Translations under genes and position numbers: made by a program | Notes under the pieces: generated by a model | The model's input: only the letters and a program-made list of their open reading frames with translations | Database searches by the model: none | Told to the model about the DNA's origin: nothing | NCBI RefSeq assembly: GCF_900324475.1 | Contig: NZ_LT992502.1 | Coordinates: 868,001-932,000 of the forward strand | Reading direction: 5' to 3' | DNA: 64,000 nucleotides | DNA from: Enterobacter bugandensis | Lineage (GTDB): Bacteria; Pseudomonadota; Gammaproteobacteria; Enterobacterales; Enterobacteriaceae | Shown here: positions 57,268-64,000 of the stretch, in pieces | How the letters are laid out: each line of letters begins with the position of its first letter | How positions within the stretch are numbered: position 1 is the first letter of the stretch

Positions 57268-58986
57268 TTAGCCTTTGATGGCTTTCACCAGGTAATCAAG
57301 AATATCGCCGGTCTTGATCATCTGTTTTTCGCCGCTGCGACGGTATTTGTATTCAATCTCATCGCTGTCGAGGTTACGGTCGCCGATGACGACGGTGTGC
57401 GGGATACCGATCAGTTCCATATCGGCAAACATCACGCCCGGACGCTCTTTACGGTCATCCATCAGCACTTCGATACCCTGAGCGCGCAGCTCGGCGTACA
57501 GCTTCTCGGCCAGCTCCTGCACGCGGTAAGACTTGTGCATGTTCATTGGCAGAATGGCCACCTGGAACGGCGCGATATTGTCCGGCCAGACGATGCCGCG
57601 CTCGTCGTAGTTCTGCTCGATGGCCGCAGCCACCACGCGCGTTACCCCTATACCGTAGCAGCCCATGGTCAGGATCTGGTTACGGCCATCTTCACCCTGA
57701 ACGGCGGCGTTCAGCGCACGAGAGTATTTATCACCCAGCTGGAAGATGTGGCCCACTTCGATACCGCGCTTGATCATCAGCGTACCCTGGCCGTCCGGGC
57801 TTGGATCGCCTGCAACCACGTTACGGATGTCTGCCACTTCTGGCGTCGCTACGTCGCGATCCCAGTTGATGCCGAAGTAATGTTTACCGTCGATGTTAGC
57901 ACCCGCGGAGAAGTCGCTCATTGCAGCAACCGTGCGGTCAATAACGACAGGAACCGGCATATTCACCGGACCGAGAGAGCCTGGGCCTGCATTCACGACG
58001 GCGCGGATTTCCGCTTCCGTGGCGAACGTCAGCGGGCTGGCGACCTGCGGCAGCTTTTCGGCTTTCACTTCGTTCAGTTCATGATCGCCACGCACCAGCA
58101 GGGCAACCAGCGGGTAAGCGCTGCCTTCGGTGGATTTCACCAGCAGCGTTTTCACGGTTTTTTCGACTGGCAGACTGAACTGCTCAACCAGCTCGGCGAT
58201 GGTTTTCGCGTTTGGCGTATCAACCAGCGTCATCTCTTGCGTTGCCGCGCCGCGAGGTTCTTTTGGTGCCAGCGCTTCTGCAAATTCGATGTTCGCCGCG
58301 TAGTCTGAAGAGTCAGAGAAGATCACATCGTCTTCACCGCTCTGCGCCAGAACCTGGAACTCATGGGATGCGCTACCGCCGATGGAGCCGGTATCAGCCT
58401 GCACAGCGCGGAAATCCAGACCCATGCGGGAGAAGATTTTGCTGTAAGCCTCGTACATTTTGTCGTAGGTCTCTTGCAGCGATTCTTGTGACGTATGGAA
58501 AGAGTAGGCATCTTTCATCAGGAATTCGCGAGAGCGCATCACGCCGAAACGTGGGCGCACTTCGTCACGGAACTTGGTCTGGATCTGGAAGAAGTTCAGC
58601 GGCAGCTGTTTGTAAGAGCTCAGCTCGTTACGAATCAGATCGGTAATGACTTCTTCATGCGTTGGACCGAGAACGAACGGACGCTCGCCGCGATCGACGA
58701 AGCGCAGCAGTTCTGGGCCATATTGCTCCCAACGACCGCTCTCCTGCCACAGGTCAGCGGGCTGAACCACGGGCATGGACACCTCGATAGCACCGGCGTT
58801 GTTCATCTCTTCACGCACGATGTTTTCGACTTTTTTCAGGACGCGCACGCCGGTCGGCAGCCAGGTGTATAACCCGGAGGCCAGCTTGCGGATCATCCCG
58901 GCGCGCAGCATCAGCTGATGGCTGATTACTTCGGCGTCGGCAGGTGTCTCCTTCAGAGTGGAGAGCAGATATTGGCTAGTACGCAT
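57268..58986 (-). CDS. proS: Prolyl-tRNA synthetase
   Basis: Class II aminoacyl-tRNA synthetase of the bacterial type with an editing domain. 572 aa, the E. coli length. Motif 1 region, motif 2 ([27 protein letters not shown]), an INS editing insert (about residues 225-410) and motif 3 ([17 protein letters not shown]). The ATG at 58986, giving [13 protein letters not shown], matches E. coli; the longer reading is rejected. Confidence 0.97.
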   Translation of the reverse strand: MRTSQYLLSTLKETPADAEVISHQLMLRAGMIRKLASGLYTWLPTGVRVLKKVENIVREEMNNAGAIEVSMPVVQPADLWQESGRWEQYGPELLRFVDRGERPFVLGPTHEEVITDLIRNELSSYKQLPLNFFQIQTKFRDEVRPRFGVMRSREFLMKDAYSFHTSQESLQETYDKMYEAYSKIFSRMGLDFRAVQADTGSIGGSASHEFQVLAQSGEDDVIFSDSSDYAANIEFAEALAPKEPRGAATQEMTLVDTPNAKTIAELVEQFSLPVEKTVKTLLVKSTEGSAYPLVALLVRGDHELNEVKAEKLPQVASPLTFATEAEIRAVVNAGPGSLGPVNMPVPVVIDRTVAAMSDFSAGANIDGKHYFGINWDRDVATPEVADIRNVVAGDPSPDGQGTLMIKRGIEVGHIFQLGDKYSRALNAAVQGEDGRNQILTMGCYGIGVTRVVAAAIEQNYDERGIVWPDNIAPFQVAILPMNMHKSYRVQELAEKLYAELRAQGIEVLMDDRKERPGVMFADMELIGIPHTVVIGDRNLDSDEIEYKYRRSGEKQMIKTGDILDYLVKAIKG

Positions 58987-59098
58987 GTTGTTACGGTTCC
59001 ATTTCGACGATTGGAACAGGCTGAAACGCCAGCCTGACACAAAAAAAGTGGTTTAGTTTACCAGTGTGGCAAAGATGCCAAAAGAGAGGAGAACAAAA

Positions 59099-59806
59099 TT
59101 ACCTGGGTTCAAGGGCAAACACTTCGAAACCTGCCCCAGTGACGCGCCAGCGCACGTTAAAATCCAGCAGCCAGACGGCGTACGTCTTTCCTGCTTCCTC
59201 TTCTTTACGGTAGGCCGGACGGGGGTCCTGTGCCAGAACTTCAGTGATGAAATGCCGTAAGCGAGGATAGCGTTTCTCCAGCTGACTCAGCTGTAAGGCT
59301 ATCTCAGGCGTAAACGAGACTGGCATATCCGCCTGCGGTGCGTCCTGAGCGTAGCTTGCACGCGCATTCGGGAGGGATTCGGCGAAAGGCAAATAGGGTT
59401 TAATGTCGATAACTGGCGTGCCGTCAACCAGGTCCAGGCTGCCCAGCTCAAGGATGACCTGATCCTTCTGGCAACGTATGCCTTTCAGTTCAACCAGCGA
59501 CATCCCGATCGGATTGGGGCGGAAGGTCGAACGAGTCGCAAACACGCCCATTCTCGCATTTCCGCCCAGGCGCGGGGGACGCACGGTGGGACGCCAGCCG
59601 CCTTCCATTGTCTGGTGAAAAACAAATACCACCCATAAGTGACTGAAAGACTCGAGCCCGCGTACCGCATCGGCCTGGTTATAAGGTGCCTGAAGATGAA
59701 GCTCGCCGCTGCCGCTGGTGACCAGACCGGGCTGGCGGGGCACGGCGAACTTCTCTTTATACGGAGAGTGGATAACGCCTATTTGCTCAAACTGAAATGC
59801 ACTCAT
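59099..59806 (-). CDS. trmO: tRNA m6t6A37 methyltransferase TrmO (TsaA/YaeB)
   Basis: SAM-dependent enzyme adding the N6-methyl group to t6A37 of tRNA-Thr. 235 aa, the E. coli length. Signatures GVIHSPYKEKFAVPRQPGLV and GVFATRSTFRPNPIGMSLVEL of the single beta-barrel TsaA fold. The start at 59806 overlaps the rcsF stop by 4 bp; an in-frame upstream start is rejected. Confidence 0.95.
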   Translation of the reverse strand: MSAFQFEQIGVIHSPYKEKFAVPRQPGLVTSGSGELHLQAPYNQADAVRGLESFSHLWVVFVFHQTMEGGWRPTVRPPRLGGNARMGVFATRSTFRPNPIGMSLVELKGIRCQKDQVILELGSLDLVDGTPVIDIKPYLPFAESLPNARASYAQDAPQADMPVSFTPEIALQLSQLEKRYPRLRHFITEVLAQDPRPAYRKEEEAGKTYAVWLLDFNVRWRVTGAGFEVFALEPR

Positions 59807-60207
59807 TTCGCCGTAATGTTCAGCGCAGAACCGATGCAAACCGCCTGACGGTAGCAGCCCGGCGTGCCGCTGGTGACTTCGCAGCTGTGCAGCAGCACCG
59901 CGTTAGCTTTCATTTTTGCGGCGTTAATCTGCATGCGTTTACGCGCAGTCGGGATATTCGGTGGAGAGTCCTGATTGGTTGCCTGACAGGATTCACCGCT
60001 CACTTCACCCAGTTCACGGAACGGTTTGCCGACCAGTTCGTCAGCCTTGGTGATAATGCGAACCGGCGCAGGGCGAACCACTTTCGGTTTTGCAGGCTCT
60101 GTTTTTGGCGGGGTTGCCGTGCTTTGAACGGGTTCAACAGGAGATCTGCTTAGCATAGAACAGCCGCTCAGCATGAGTGCTAAAAGACAGATCGGTAAAG
60201 CACGCAT
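59803..60207 (-). CDS. rcsF: Outer-membrane lipoprotein RcsF
   Basis: Sensor that feeds envelope damage to the Rcs phosphorelay and is displayed through Bam-assembled porins. 134 aa. Lipobox MLSGC with Cys16, a Pro/Lys-rich linker (residues 22-50), and a folded domain with four Cys for two disulfides (GESCQAT, LHSCEVT, GCYRQAVC). Translationally coupled to trmO downstream. Confidence 0.96.
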   Translation of the reverse strand: MRALPICLLALMLSGCSMLSRSPVEPVQSTATPPKTEPAKPKVVRPAPVRIITKADELVGKPFRELGEVSGESCQATNQDSPPNIPTARKRMQINAAKMKANAVLLHSCEVTSGTPGCYRQAVCIGSALNITAK

Positions 60208-60267
60208 AATAATTCCTCAATGGATAATCAAAACGTCAGATATTGAATCAGGTGACTGCACAAATGA

Positions 60268-60291
60268 CAAGACGGGCATAAGCCCGTCCTG
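60268..60291 (-). terminator. Probable terminator of metQ
   Basis: On the minus strand, GACGGGC/GCCCGTC with a TTAT loop, 23 bp past the metQ stop. The T-run is poor, so some read-through into rcsF is possible. Confidence 0.6.
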
Positions 60292-60313
60292 ATGATATTA
60301 CACTGAGGTGAGA

Positions 60314-61129
60314 TTACCAGCCTTTAACAGCGCCGCCGTTAAACACTTTGTTGGCTTCCTGGTAAACTTCGTCTGACTGATAGGCCTGGACGAACTTCTT
60401 CACGTTTTCCGCGTCTTTGTTATCTTCGCGAGTCACGATCAGGTTAACGTACGGAGAGTCTTTATCTTCAACGAAGATACCGTCTTTCGCTGGCGTCAGG
60501 CCAATCTGGCTGGCGTAAGTGGTGTTGATAACGGCCAGGGCGATCTGCGCATCGTCCAGAGAACGCGGCAGCTGCGGTGCTTCCAGTTCAACAATTTTCA
60601 GATTTTTCGGGTTCTCGGTGACATCCAGAACGGTTGGCAGCAGGCCAACGCCGTCTTTCAGTTTGATCAGGCCCACTTTCTGCAGCAGCAGCAGGGAGCG
60701 TCCGAGGTTGGTTGGATCGTTAGGCACGGCTACCTGAGAACCCGGCTGCAGTTCGTCCAGCGATTTAATTTTCTTGGAGTAGCCTGCAATCGGGTAGACG
60801 AAGGTGTTACCCACGCCAACCAGCTTATAGCCGCGATCTTTGATCTGCTGATCCAGGTATGGCTTATGCTGGAAGGCGTTGGCGTCGATATCGCCTTTGC
60901 TCAGCGCTTCGTTCGGCAGAACGTAATCGTTGAAGGTTACGAGCTCAACGTCCAGACCGTATTTTTCTTTCGCCACTTTCTGAGCAACTTCAGCAACCTG
61001 CTGTTCTGCACCTACGATAACGCCCACTTTAATATGGTTTGGATCTTTTTCGTCCTGACCGCAACCCACCAGTGCCAGAGATCCAATCAGCGCGCCTACT
61101 GCTGCAAAGGTCTTTAATTTAAACGCCAT
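60314..61129 (-). CDS. metQ: D/L-methionine-binding lipoprotein MetQ
   Basis: Substrate-binding protein of the methionine ABC importer, lipid-anchored. 271 aa. Lipobox LALVGC with Cys23; mature region HIKVGVIVGAEQQVAEVAQKVAKEKYGLDVELVTFNDYVLPNEALSKGDIDANAFQHKPYL is typical of the NlpA/MetQ family. Third gene of metNIQ. Confidence 0.97.
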   Translation of the reverse strand: MAFKLKTFAAVGALIGSLALVGCGQDEKDPNHIKVGVIVGAEQQVAEVAQKVAKEKYGLDVELVTFNDYVLPNEALSKGDIDANAFQHKPYLDQQIKDRGYKLVGVGNTFVYPIAGYSKKIKSLDELQPGSQVAVPNDPTNLGRSLLLLQKVGLIKLKDGVGLLPTVLDVTENPKNLKIVELEAPQLPRSLDDAQIALAVINTTYASQIGLTPAKDGIFVEDKDSPYVNLIVTREDNKDAENVKKFVQAYQSDEVYQEANKVFNGGAVKGW

Positions 61130-61169
61130 GTTTTATCCTTAACTCGTCGAGTTTGTGTTGTGTGTAACG

Positions 61170-61823
61170 TTATTTGTGAGTAACAGCCCGGACGATGCGA
61201 TCGCCAGAGAACTGGATTAAGTAAACCAGAACAACCAGCAATACCAGAACGGTGTTCATCACGGTAGCGTTATATCCAATATAGCCGTACTGATAACCAA
61301 TCTGTCCTAAACCGCCAGCGCCAACTGCACCGCCCATCGCGGAATACCCTACCAGAGTAATAAGCGTAATCGTTGCCGCGTTCACCAGGCCCGGCAGTGC
61401 TTCAGGCAGCAGAACCTTGCGGACGATCTGCATAGGAGTTGCCCCCATTGCACGAGAAGCTTCAATCAAACCGGTTGGGATCTCCAGCAGGGCGTTCTCC
61501 ACCATACGGGCGATAAACGGCGCAGCGCCTACGGTCAGCGGAACGATAGCCGCCTGCAGACCAATCGATGTGCCGACGATCACGCGGGTAAACGGAATCA
61601 TCCACACCAGCAGAATAATAAACGGGATGGAACGGAAGATATTCACCAGCGCGGAGAGCGTACGGTAGAGCTTTGCGTTCTCAATGATTTGACCCGGACG
61701 CGTCACGTACAGCAGTACGCCTACCGGCAGGCCAATCACAAAACCAAAGAAACCCGATACAAAGGTCATTGCCAGCGTTTCCCAAACGCCGCGAACCAGT
61801 AGCCACATCATCGGCTCAGACAT
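61170..61823 (-). CDS. metI: Methionine ABC transporter permease MetI
   Basis: Inner-membrane permease with five predicted helices, 217 aa, the E. coli length. The ATPase-contact EAA loop is [27 protein letters not shown]. Overlaps metN by 8 bp. Confidence 0.97.
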   Translation of the reverse strand: MSEPMMWLLVRGVWETLAMTFVSGFFGFVIGLPVGVLLYVTRPGQIIENAKLYRTLSALVNIFRSIPFIILLVWMIPFTRVIVGTSIGLQAAIVPLTVGAAPFIARMVENALLEIPTGLIEASRAMGATPMQIVRKVLLPEALPGLVNAATITLITLVGYSAMGGAVGAGGLGQIGYQYGYIGYNATVMNTVLVLLVVLVYLIQFSGDRIVRAVTHK

Positions 61824-62847
61824 AACCCAGTACCTCTACTTTTACATGATGTTCTTGCAGCCAGGCGATTGCGGCCTGGGTTTCTTCTTGAGTGCCGTGC
61901 ATTTCCGTCAGCATGATGCCGAACTTCACGCCACCGGCGTAATCCATCTGCGCGCTGATGATGTTGTTGTTCACGTTAAAGCGACGCGCGGTTTCGGAAA
62001 GCAGAGGGGCATCAACGGACTGACCGGTGAATTCCATACGCAACATCGGGACGCTGTCCGCCGTTGCCTCGGTTTTCAAACGCTCCAGATAATCTTCTGG
62101 AATATCCAGATGCAGCGTGGACTGAATAAACTGCTGCGCCAGCGGCGTTTTCGGATGGGAAAATACTTCGCTTACCGTGTCCTGCTCGATCAGTTCACCG
62201 TTGCTAATGACCGCCACGCAGTCGCAGATGCGTTTCACCACGTCCATCTCGTGCGTAATAAGGAGGATCGTCAGGCCCAGGCGACGGTTAATGTCCTTCA
62301 GCAGTTCCAGAATAGAACGCGTGGTGGCCGGATCCAGTGCGCTGGTAGCTTCGTCGCACAGCAGTACTTTTGGGTTGCTGGCCAGCGCGCGGGCAATAGC
62401 AACACGCTGCTTCTGCCCACCGGACAGATTTGCCGGGTAGCTATCATGCTTATCACCCAGACCCACGAGGTCGAGCAGTTCGGTAACGCGACGCTTCACT
62501 TCTTCTTTCGGCGTGTTATCCAGCTCCAGCGGTAAGGCGACGTTGCCGAACACCGTGCGGGAAGCCAGCAGGTTAAAGTGCTGGAAGATCATGCCAATTT
62601 GACGGCGCGCTTTGGTGAGTTCTTTTTCTGAAAGGGCGGTAAGTTCCTGACCGCCAACTTCTACGCTGCCCTGGGTTGGGCGCTCAAGCAGGTTAACACA
62701 ACGGATCAGCGTGCTTTTACCCGCACCCGATGCGCCAATGACGCCATAAATTTGACCAGCAGGAACATGCAGGCTGACGTTGTTCAGCGCCTGAATGGTT
62801 CGGTTCCCCTGCTGGAACACTTTGGTGATATTGGAAAGTTTAATCAT
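61816..62847 (-). CDS. metN: Methionine ABC transporter ATP-binding protein MetN
   Basis: ATPase of the methionine importer, 343 aa. Walker [10 protein letters not shown], signature LSGGQKQR, Walker [13 protein letters not shown], and a C-terminal ACT-like (C2) domain (from about residue 265) that binds methionine for trans-inhibition. First gene of metNIQ, with MetJ-type sites upstream. Confidence 0.97.
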   Translation of the reverse strand: MIKLSNITKVFQQGNRTIQALNNVSLHVPAGQIYGVIGASGAGKSTLIRCVNLLERPTQGSVEVGGQELTALSEKELTKARRQIGMIFQHFNLLASRTVFGNVALPLELDNTPKEEVKRRVTELLDLVGLGDKHDSYPANLSGGQKQRVAIARALASNPKVLLCDEATSALDPATTRSILELLKDINRRLGLTILLITHEMDVVKRICDCVAVISNGELIEQDTVSEVFSHPKTPLAQQFIQSTLHLDIPEDYLERLKTEATADSVPMLRMEFTGQSVDAPLLSETARRFNVNNNIISAQMDYAGGVKFGIMLTEMHGTQEETQAAIAWLQEHHVKVEVLGYV

Positions 62848-62923
62848 TAGATTATTTTTATCGTATGTAAGTTAGCCGTGGCATTTTCTTCTGCCAGATA
62901 CGGGTGATGACCGTAAACAAAAC

Positions 62924-62955
62924 GGATGTTAAGGCATCCAGACGTCTAAATCAAT
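62924..62955 (-). promoter_or_regulatory. MetJ operator (met box) upstream of metN
   Basis: A perfect met box AGACGTCT at 62940-62947 with weaker neighbouring 8-mers (GGCATCCA and GGATGTTA on one side). Tandem met boxes bind the MetJ-SAM repressor. Confidence 0.7.
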
Positions 62956-63035
62956 CCAACTCTGTACGATGAGCACTTTATTGCGCTGCGATTCATGAGA
63001 TACTAGCTCAACAGGCCTTTTTCAGGAGCAAACCG

Positions 63036-63602
63036 GTGGCAAAATCAGTACCCGCAATTTTTCTCGACCGTGATGGCACTATTAATGTGGATCACGGTTA
63101 TGTGCATGAGATCGATGAATTCGAATTTATCGACGGCGTTATAGAGGCAATGCGCCAGCTAAAAGAGATGGGCTATGCGCTGGTGGTCGTAACGAACCAG
63201 TCCGGCATCGCGCGTGGTAAGTTCACCGAAGCGCAGTTTGAGACGCTGACGGAGTGGATGGACTGGTCGCTGGCCGATCGCGGGGTCGATCTTGATGGCA
63301 TTTACTACTGCCCGCACCACCCGCAGGGAACGGTAGAAGAATATCGTCAGACCTGTGACTGCCGTAAACCGCATCCGGGCATGTTTAACTCTGCGCAGGA
63401 GTTCTTGCACATTGATATGGCTGCTTCTTATATGGTGGGCGATAAGCTGGAAGATATGCAGGCGGCCGCAGCGGCGGGAGTGGGTACCAAAATATTAGTG
63501 CGTACCGGTAAGCCCGTAACACCAGAAGCAGAAAGTGCAGCGGATTGGGTGATTAATAGTCTGGCAGAGCTGCCAAAAGAGATAAAAAAGCATCAGAAAT
63601 AG
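63036..63602 (+). CDS. gmhB: D-glycero-beta-D-manno-heptose-1,7-bisphosphate 7-phosphatase (GTG start)
   Basis: HAD-family phosphatase in ADP-heptose synthesis for the LPS inner core. 188 aa. Catalytic DRDGTIN (Asp11, Asp13), [13 protein letters not shown], a zinc site in YYCPHHPQG and CDCRKPHPG, and [13 protein letters not shown] start with AGGAG upstream, as in E. coli. Last gene before the rRNA operon. Confidence 0.96.
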   Translation: MAKSVPAIFLDRDGTINVDHGYVHEIDEFEFIDGVIEAMRQLKEMGYALVVVTNQSGIARGKFTEAQFETLTEWMDWSLADRGVDLDGIYYCPHHPQGTVEEYRQTCDCRKPHPGMFNSAQEFLHIDMAASYMVGDKLEDMQAAAAAGVGTKILVRTGKPVTPEAESAADWVINSLAELPKEIKKHQK

Positions 63603-63651
63603 CCTTTTTGGCGAAAAGGTGAGCGGTCGAAATAAAAATGCATATTTCCGC

Positions 63652-63679
63652 TTGTCATTCCTCGGCAGCTCCCTATAAT
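63652..63679 (+). promoter_or_regulatory. rRNA operon promoter P1
   Basis: TTGTCA (63652-63657) and TATAAT (63674-63679), 16 bp apart, with a GC-rich discriminator GCGCCTCC after the -10 box. This is the signature of stringently controlled rrn P1. The upstream run is A/T-rich and could act as an UP element. Confidence 0.9.
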
Positions 63680-63761
63680 GCGCCTCCATCGACACGGCGG
63701 ATGTGAATCACTTCACAGTTAACCCGGTCGGTTGAAGAGAAAAAAATCCTGAAATAACGGG

Positions 63762-63789
63762 TTGACTCTGAAAGAGGAAAGCGTAATAT
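63762..63789 (+). promoter_or_regulatory. rRNA operon promoter P2
   Basis: TTGACT (63762-63767) and TAATAT (63784-63789), 16 bp apart, about 110 bp after P1, as in E. coli rrn operons. Confidence 0.9.
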
Positions 63790-63827
63790 ACGCCACCTCG
63801 CAACGATGAGCGAAAGCCGCGTTGCAC

Positions 63828-63840
63828 TGCTCTTTAACAA
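63828..63840 (+). promoter_or_regulatory. rrn leader boxA antitermination site
   Basis: TGCTCTTTAACAA, identical to the enterobacterial boxA. It recruits the NusB-NusE antitermination complex. The leader from here to 63971 carries the RNase III stem half and processing sites, with no gene. Confidence 0.9.
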
Positions 63841-63971
63841 TTTATCAGACAATCTGTGTGGGCACTCAAAGTGACATGGATTCTTAACGTCCTCGGACGA
63901 AAAATGAATACCAAGTCTCTGAGTGAACATACGTAATTCATTACGAAGTTTAATTCACGAGCATCAAACTT

Positions 63972-64000
63972 AAATTGAAGAGTTTGATCATGGCTCAGAT
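63972..64000 (+). rRNA. 16S ribosomal RNA, 5' end only (truncated by window)
   Basis: The last 29 bases begin AAATTGAAGAGTTTGATCAT, the mature 5' end of enterobacterial 16S rRNA. By position after gmhB this corresponds to E. coli rrsH. Confidence 0.97.

Overview
The window is a chromosomal segment from a member of the Enterobacteriaceae, most like Enterobacter or a close relative. Gene content and order follow the E. coli K-12 region from mrcB to the rrnH ribosomal operon almost gene for gene, and most proteins match their E. coli counterparts closely from memory. E. coli yaeI is absent and two blocks are additional. REP-like palindromes and a repeat of the form CCCTCTCCC-N3-GGGAGAGGG, common in Enterobacter-type genomes, occur in gene-end intergenic gaps. 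Genus assignment is inference; no search was run.

Layout. 1-1457: 3' part of mrcB (PBP1B). 1458-6633: accessory four-gene chaperone-usher fimbrial operon (pilin, chaperone, usher, tip adhesin-like protein) between mrcB and fhuA. 6744-12807: fhuACDB ferric hydroxamate uptake. 12892-23317: hemL, clcA, erpA, yadS-like TRIC gene, btuF-mtn, dgt, degP, cdaR and yaeH. 23531-26643: accessory block between yaeH and dapD, with a two-gene minus-strand operon (membrane-anchored coiled-coil/TerB-like protein plus a 560-aa HNH-like, membrane-associated protein) and a divergent gene with a winged-helix-like C-terminus. 26640-31029: dapD, glnD, map on the minus strand. 31151-35942: rpsB-tsf-pyrH-frr-dxr. 36128-50814: the envelope and replication cluster uppS-cdsA-rseP-bamA-skp-lpxD-fabZ-lpxA-lpxB-rnhB-dnaE-accA. 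50915-57220: ldcC, yaeR, tilS, rof/yaeP, yaeQ, arfB, nlpE. 57268-62847: proS, trmO-rcsF, metNIQ. 63036-63602: gmhB. 63652-64000: rRNA operon promoters P1 and P2, boxA leader and the first 29 nt of 16S rRNA.

How the genes work together. The uppS-to-accA cluster joins isoprenoid carrier, phospholipid, lipid A and fatty-acid precursor synthesis to outer-membrane protein assembly (bamA, skp) and envelope-stress signalling (rseP). degP, nlpE and rcsF elsewhere in the window also belong to envelope quality control. rpsB-tsf-frr, map, proS, tilS, arfB and trmO serve translation. fhuACDB, btuF and metNIQ are high-affinity uptake systems.

The most interesting unexplained element is the yaeH-dapD insertion. 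The 560-aa protein carries an HNH-like motif (Asp-His at 219-220; Asn251, Asn259-260 and Lys264) followed by long hydrophobic C-terminal segments. Its operon partner has one N-terminal membrane helix, a probable coiled coil and a TerB-like helical domain. A nuclease with a membrane partner in a variable chromosomal slot suggests a stress or anti-phage system, but that function is inference.
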